A stretch of DNA of 5,736 nucleotides from Omnitrophica bacterium GWA2_52_8 (GTDB taxonomy: Bacteria > Omnitrophota > Omnitrophia > Omnitrophales > Aquincolibacteriaceae). The stretch's first letter is position 1, and the number at the start of each line of letters is the position of its first letter. Positions 5,372-5,736 of the stretch are shown in pieces. The stretch is from NCBI GenBank assembly GCA_001804025.1, contig MHFC01000079.1, positions 1 to 5,736 on the forward strand. Direction: 5' to 3'. The notes beneath the pieces are model-generated. The model searched no databases and was not told where the DNA came from. It saw only the letters and a program-made list of their open reading frames with translations. A program made the translations under genes and the position numbers.

Positions 5372-5736
5372 AAAGTCTGCGTCACTTTATTCAGACCCTT
5401 TGGATTGTCGGGGTTCAAGCCTTTCGAGAGGGAAAGGCGCAGGGCCAGCATTTTCATGCGGATGTCCACGGGGAGGCAGTTGAAAGGGAATTTAAGCTTG
5501 CCGGGGCGGACTACTTCGTAAGGGGTGCCGCGCTCGTCCAGGGCTTTTTTAACTTTGAGGATATCTTCGGGCAGTTTTTCAGAAGGCGTAAAAAGGAAAA
5601 CCAGGTCTTTAGCAGTATAAGCGCCTACGGGCCCGTGCAGGAACTCGGCCGCGGAATAGCCCAGGGCATGGGACTTGGCCATCTCCCTGAATTTGAGGGC
5701 AGAGTCTTCGGCCACGGCATTATAGGGGCCGCGCCC
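5368..5736 (-). CDS. SIS-domain sugar-phosphate isomerase (C-terminal part, start outside window)
   Basis: The last 122 residues of a gene that continues beyond the right edge. It shows the second half of a sugar isomerase (SIS) domain of the GlmS/AgaS type: GRGPYNAVAEDSALKFREMA (first 20 residues), matching the family's G-R-G-x-x-x-x-x-A-x-E-x-A-L-K-x-K-E; SAAEFLHGPVGAY, matching the E-F/L-x-H-G-P sugar-phosphate loop; and a C-terminus GLNPDNPKGLNKVTQTF, matching the typical ending with D-x-P-x-x-L-x-K-x-V-T. These domains bind ketose or hexosamine phosphates; a role in amino-sugar metabolism for envelope glycans is possible. By hand alignment, the residue equivalent to E488 of E. coli GlmS is Asp here. 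A GTG at 5715 lies inside the conserved motif and is not the real start. Whether an N-terminal glutaminase domain is present cannot be seen. The stop overlaps that of the convergent transposase remnant. Confidence 0.85.
   Translation of the reverse strand, partial: GRGPYNAVAEDSALKFREMAKSHALGYSAAEFLHGPVGAYTAKDLVFLFTPSEKLPEDILKVKKALDERGTPYEVVRPGKLKFPFNCLPVDIRMKMLALRLSLSKGLNPDNPKGLNKVTQTF

Overview
The window looks like part of a Gram-negative bacterial chromosome: there is an O-antigen-ligase-like membrane protein, two lipobox lipoproteins and an ECF sigma/anti-sigma pair. The lineage cannot be fixed from this sequence alone. Deep-branching Gram-negative phyla such as Elusimicrobiota are a weak guess from the style of the multi-domain ligase protein. 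I see no tRNA, rRNA, CRISPR array or intact mobile element.

Right edge (about 5200-5736). The 3' part of a SIS-domain sugar-phosphate isomerase gene (related to the GlmS C-terminal domain) enters on the minus strand and ends at 5368. It converges on a plus-strand remnant of an IS3-family OrfA transposase (about 5219-5371), and the two stop codons share two bases. A perfect 8-bp inverted repeat lies inside the remnant. A 10-bp direct repeat (5176-5185 and 5361-5370) brackets the region.

Main operon (5124 down to the left edge, all minus strand, very tightly packed). The order is ECF sigma factor; a zinc-binding anti-sigma factor with one membrane segment (ATGA overlap); a large O-antigen ligase/Wzy_C-like protein carrying TPR repeats and a C-terminal PDZ domain; a lipoprotein resembling periplasmic lysozyme inhibitors of the PliI type (2-bp gap); a TlpA-like lipoprotein with a thioredoxin fold whose two active-site cysteines are both serine (20-bp overlap); a small membrane-anchored protein of unknown function (42-bp gap); and a broken second copy of the PliI-like gene running off the left edge. 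A sigma70-like promoter candidate lies about 60 bp upstream of the sigma gene.

How the genes may work together (inference). Nearly every product belongs to, or controls, the cell envelope. The sigma/anti-sigma pair probably senses an envelope signal and may autoregulate the operon. The effectors would be a glycan polymerase/ligase with periplasmic protein-binding modules, a putative lysozyme inhibitor, and a redox-dead thioredoxin-like lipoprotein that may act as a binding or chaperone protein. The most unusual points are the ligase-TPR-PDZ fusion, the Ser-Ala-Pro-Ser thioredoxin site, and the truncated, internally deleted paralogue of the PliI-like gene.
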